A stretch of DNA of 64,000 nucleotides from JARRLC01 sp050290865 (GTDB lineage: Bacteria > Pseudomonadota > Alphaproteobacteria > Rhizobiales > Rhodomicrobiaceae), in assembly GCA_050290865.1 (NCBI GenBank), contig JBNKIW010000013.1:1-64000 (forward strand), written 5' to 3'. The first letter of the stretch is position 1, and each line of letters starts with the position of its first letter. Of this stretch, positions 60,903-64,000 are shown piece by piece. Position numbers and translations under genes: made by a program. The notes below the pieces were generated by a model. The model had not been told where the DNA came from. It ran no database searches and saw only the letters and a list, made by a program, of their open reading frames with translations.

Positions 60903-63212
60903 TCATTTGAAGGTCATCGTGTCCGCCGAGAACGCGCCGATGGTGTCGGTGCGGCTCTGCGAACTGCCCGTCGCCAGAATATCATAACGGACCAGCCAAG
61001 TCTGATCGGGCTGCAGGGCACCGTCAGTGATGTTGGTCTCCGCATACGCAACCGACAGCATGAAGCACTCATCGGCGTATTTCAGACCGATGCTGTTGCG
61101 GATGATCTCGTCATCATCGAGGTCGTAGCGGATGTCGCCGAACATCGTCCAGTGTTGCGCCAGCTTGACCGCCAGCACGCCGGCGACTTCCTCGCGGTCA
61201 TCGTCATAGCCGAGATTGGGCTGAGCCTTGGCGCTGACGTAGTTCACACCCGCGGTAAACGGCCCGTAATTGCCGGTGAGCTGCAGATCCTCACGCTTGA
61301 TCGACAGGTCCGCCTCGTCGAACCGCGTCTGTGCGACAAACTGCACATTGCGCAGGAGGTCGAGATAGACACCCGCGACATAATCGGACTGCGCGGTGCC
61401 GAGGCCGGAATCCGCGCTGAAAGGATTGGCTCCGGCAATCTGATAGCTCTGCCCGGCGACGACGCGCGCGCTGAAGCCGCTCTTGGTATCGACGCTGTAG
61501 CGCATGCCGACATTGGCGCGCGTACCGGTTTCCAGGCGGTCATAACCGGAGAACTTGTCGATGTCGAAAAGCAGCGTGTCGTCGAAGACGAGGCTCTGTG
61601 CGTCTTCGTTCGGGATCTCGCCCTGGTCCTTAATGTCCGGGCGGACAATGACCTGGGCGATCGGCTCGACGACGTGCGAGGCGCTGGCCGTGTGCTTAAT
61701 GAAGGGATAGCGGTACTCAAGGCCAACCACCGCGTTGCCCCGGAAGGAGGTCGTGGCGTCGTGCTTCGTAGCCTCGTCGATCGTGTCTGTGAAACTCGTC
61801 GTCTTGTAAACGTCGCCGCGGAGCTGGCCGAAGGGCGTCAACAGCTCGCCGATCGGGTCGGTCAGGGTGCGCCGCCATTTGACCTGGTTGACGAAATGCG
61901 CCACGTCGCCGCCCTTGTCGCGCGACAGGCTGAGAACGTTGGCGTCATAGGACAGCTCGCCGCCCAGAATCGGCTGGCCGAAGATGTAATTATAGTCGAC
62001 GGACGGATGGACGAGCGACCGCGAAGCGCTCGTATCCTCGTAGGTCAGACCGCCGAAATGATAGATATTGGCCTGGAAATAGTTCCGTTCCGACTGGCCG
62101 GTCAGGTAGACTTTCTGGATGCGGTCGGTGGCGTAGACGTCGTCGAGCTTGTAATAGCGCCGGAAGGTGTCGTCGGTCTCAGCCGTTGCATCCCAGCCCC
62201 ATCTCCAGAAGGAGCCCAGGCTGAAATCACCCTGGGTCACGATGCTGCCGCGGAACTCGTTGAAAGACGTGTCGTTCGGGCTTTCGTCATACGCGCCCGC
62301 CAGCCGGACGCGGTAGCCGCCGCTCCGCAGGCGCTGACGCCAGTCGGCCTGGACCAGTATGCCCGCCTCGGTGGTGATCTCAGGCGTGAGCGTGAGGTCC
62401 ATGGATGGCGTGATCGTATAGTAATAGGGAATCGCGAATGTCGAGCCCAGGTTGTCGGAGGTCGGCCGGATCTGGGGCCCGAGGAAGCCCGAGCGGCGCT
62501 TCACCGTGGGGTCCGGATAGTAGAAATACGGCACCCAGGCGACCGGCACGCCGAAGAACTCGAAGACGCCGTCCTCGACGTAAATATTCTTCTCGTCCTT
62601 CTTGTGGGTGATCCTGTTCGCGCGGATGCTCCACAGCGGTGCCGAGTCGGGACGGTCCTTACAAGGCTTGCAGGGCGTGAACTTGCCGCGTTCGAAAACG
62701 GTGGTGTTACCGTCTTTACGGTAGGCGTTGGCTGCTGCGATGCGCGTCTCGTCCCTGGTGACGGCCTGGAAGGAACGGATGAAGCCGTCGCGGAAATCCT
62801 CGGTCAGCGTGATGCGCTCGGCGTTGATGAGGGCGCCGTCCGGCTCCTTGATGCGCACATTGCCGACGGCGTTGAGCGTCTTGGCCCTGCGGTCATAGAT
62901 GAGTTCGTCGGCCTGGAGGGCGTAATTCTTGTAATAGACCTCGACATTGCCCTTGGCGATGATGCGGTTGCGCTTGCTGTCTGTCACCAGTTGATCGGCC
63001 TGGAGCAGCAATTGCTGATTGGTGGCGTTTTCGCTCACCTGCGGTTTGGTCAGAAGATCGCTCTTCCCGCTTTGCGCGAATGCGGGCGAAACCGCGCCCA
63101 GCAACGACAATGCGATCACGCTAGCACGCACCCCATGCGCGAGTGCCAAGCGTGCCCCTATTGGCAGCGCCGAATAAGGCTTGCGTCCCCCATGCAAGGC
63201 CTCAATTCCCAT
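60903..63212 (-). CDS. lptD: LPS-assembly outer-membrane protein LptD
   Basis: The 769-residue protein has a signal peptide (V-I-A-L-S-L-L-G-A-V-S-P-A-F-A-Q), an OstA/LptA-like jellyroll (L-L-L-Q-A-D-Q-L-V-T-D, A-K-G-N-V-E-V-Y, L-Q-A-D-E-L-I-Y-D) and a large barrel domain (P-V-A-W-V-P-Y-F-Y-Y-P-D-P-T-V-K-R-R-S-G-F-L-G-P). It inserts LPS in the outer leaflet with LptE. Cysteines of the jellyroll/barrel (C-K-P-C-K) may form the disulfides needed for function. It follows lptG by three bases. Confidence 0.95.
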   Translation of the reverse strand: MGIEALHGGRKPYSALPIGARLALAHGVRASVIALSLLGAVSPAFAQSGKSDLLTKPQVSENATNQQLLLQADQLVTDSKRNRIIAKGNVEVYYKNYALQADELIYDRRAKTLNAVGNVRIKEPDGALINAERITLTEDFRDGFIRSFQAVTRDETRIAAANAYRKDGNTTVFERGKFTPCKPCKDRPDSAPLWSIRANRITHKKDEKNIYVEDGVFEFFGVPVAWVPYFYYPDPTVKRRSGFLGPQIRPTSDNLGSTFAIPYYYTITPSMDLTLTPEITTEAGILVQADWRQRLRSGGYRVRLAGAYDESPNDTSFNEFRGSIVTQGDFSLGSFWRWGWDATAETDDTFRRYYKLDDVYATDRIQKVYLTGQSERNYFQANIYHFGGLTYEDTSASRSLVHPSVDYNYIFGQPILGGELSYDANVLSLSRDKGGDVAHFVNQVKWRRTLTDPIGELLTPFGQLRGDVYKTTSFTDTIDEATKHDATTSFRGNAVVGLEYRYPFIKHTASASHVVEPIAQVIVRPDIKDQGEIPNEDAQSLVFDDTLLFDIDKFSGYDRLETGTRANVGMRYSVDTKSGFSARVVAGQSYQIAGANPFSADSGLGTAQSDYVAGVYLDLLRNVQFVAQTRFDEADLSIKREDLQLTGNYGPFTAGVNYVSAKAQPNLGYDDDREEVAGVLAVKLAQHWTMFGDIRYDLDDDEIIRNSIGLKYADECFMLSVAYAETNITDGALQPDQTWLVRYDILATGSSQSRTDTIGAFSADTMTFK

Positions 63213-63215
63213 CTG

Positions 63216-64000
63216 TCAGCCGTCCTCTTGATGCAGCAGAACCGTCAATGCCAGAAAAGTGCCGATGGCGATTGGCGCCCAAGCCGCGACCCCCGCAGTG
63301 ATATACCCAGACATGCCCAATTGGCGTGACACCTCAACCAATACGAAAAAAGCGAAGCCGCCACCCAATCCGGCGATCACCATAGTCTGGATCTTCCCAA
63401 AACGGAAGGGCTTGAGAGCACAAGTCGCAGCCAGCAGGACCATGACCACCATCAGGAACGGACGCGCCAGGAGTTGCTGGTATTGAAGTCTATATGCAGT
63501 TGTTGAGATGCCTGCTTTCTCAGCAAACTCTATAAATCCAGGAAGCTCCCAGAATGACACGCCTTCAACGGTGTCGACGCTCTCTGTTACCTGAGTTGAG
63601 TTGAGATTTGTACTTACGATATACTTTTTGTATGACCGAGGAAGGTTGCCTGAACTGGAGACATGCGCGTTATCAAGCACCCAATAACCATGCCGCAAAA
63701 CCGCCTTATCTGCCTCGATTCTCTCAATAAATTTTTTGCTGGGGTCAAATTGCAACACCGTCAGTCCGGCGAGCGTCGTGCCCCGGTCCGCCGTCGCCCG
63801 CGCGTAGACGATGGACGGGCCGTCCGGACCGTCCTGGCGGATCCATGCCGCGGTATTGTTCTGGGCGCGGTTGGAGCGCTTTGCCGCAAAGGTCTCCGCG
63901 AAGAGGCGCTCCGAAGCCTGTTTGGCAACGGCGGCAAGAGGATTGTACACCGTTATGGCGAAGACACCGAAAATGAGTGCCACAAACATGGCGGGGCGCA
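63216..64000 (-). CDS. lptG: LPS export permease LptG (5' end outside the window)
   Basis: The reading frame is open from the window edge to the stop at 63216 and covers the C-terminal 260 residues or so of a LptF/LptG permease. It begins in a membrane helix (F-V-A-L-I-F-G-V-F-A-I-T-V-Y-N-P-L), followed by the periplasmic jellyroll domain (residues G-P-S-I-V-Y-A-R-A to V-S-F-W-E-L-P-G-F-I) and three final helices. Position immediately before lptD favours LptG. The stretch 63480-63740, coding for the periplasmic domain, is clearly richer in A+T than the flanks. Confidence 0.92.
   Translation of the reverse strand, partial: RPAMFVALIFGVFAITVYNPLAAVAKQASERLFAETFAAKRSNRAQNNTAAWIRQDGPDGPSIVYARATADRGTTLAGLTVLQFDPSKKFIERIEADKAVLRHGYWVLDNAHVSSSGNLPRSYKKYIVSTNLNSTQVTESVDTVEGVSFWELPGFIEFAEKAGISTTAYRLQYQQLLARPFLMVVMVLLAATCALKPFRFGKIQTMVIAGLGGGFAFFVLVEVSRQLGMSGYITAGVAAWAPIAIGTFLALTVLLHQEDG

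Noticed and set aside
60864..63329. 821-codon open frame on the + strand opposite lptD
   Set aside because: Mirror frame; it extends across the lptD-lptG junction and has no recognised motif.

Overview
This window looks like a chromosomal segment of a GC-rich alphaproteobacterium of the order Hyphomicrobiales (Rhizobiales). The signs are the rhizobial flagellar order flgB-flgC-fliE-flgG-flgA-flgI-motE-flgH-fliL-fliP, rhizobial-type flagellin termini, the divergent acnA/ccmA pair and the lptG-lptD-surA-pdxA-rsmA run. Four consecutive genes at 54487-57684 (amino acid kinase, archaeal-type flavoprotein, DHPS-like protein, DUF447 protein) belong to families linked to tetrahydromethanopterin (H4MPT) biosynthesis. 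That suggests a methylotroph or a relative that oxidises formaldehyde through H4MPT, of the Hyphomicrobium/Methyloceanibacter type. Genus is inference; no rRNA or tRNA gene was seen.

Layout. 1-3.6 kb: remnant and small exported proteins (an oxidoreductase fragment, a chagasin-type protease inhibitor, a laminin-G-like secreted protein, a TorF-type porin, an Arg-rich exported protein). 3.8-7.3 kb: an MMPL/RND exporter and a DUF817 membrane protein. 7.4-14.2 kb: a tightly packed flagellar basal-body and export operon. 14.2-16.2 kb: two flagellin-derived genes, each preceded by a copy of a 79-nt leader that can form two hairpins with compensatory base changes. The first gene encodes little more than a C-terminal D0 helix. 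The second is a divergent flagellin whose stop codon lies inside a long inverted repeat. 16.2-20.3 kb: D-amino acid dehydrogenase, a split XdhC pair, and a membrane/coiled-coil protein with a primase-type winged-helix tail. 20.6-23.8 kb: PepSY protein, response regulator and histidine kinase, divergent from two small exported proteins across a symmetrical pair of 11-bp-spaced direct repeats. 23.9-31.5 kb: pbpC and a giant alpha-2-macroglobulin. 31.8-35.8 kb: dapB, gpmA, an IclR regulator and ccmAB. 35.9-41.9 kb: acnA, NosL-like and DUF2946-like copper proteins, xerC and a DUF971 protein. 42.3-45.6 kb: a large hybrid histidine kinase followed by an IS5-type transposase remnant. 45.9-47.5 kb: rpsO, truB, rbfA. 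47.9-57.7 kb: a D-lactate dehydrogenase/GlcD-type oxidase, AsmA, ctaA and the H4MPT block. 57.7-64 kb: rsmA, pdxA, surA, lptD and the 3' part of lptG.

Envelope functions dominate: flagellar rod, rings and export gate; LPS transport (lptG, lptD) with its chaperone; and peptidoglycan synthesis plus protease defence (pbpC with A2M, the I42 inhibitor). The most unusual signals are the covarying leader shared by the flagellin-derived genes, the D0-only flagellin fragment, the flagellin truncated at an inverted repeat, and the likely self-operator of the PepSY two-component system.
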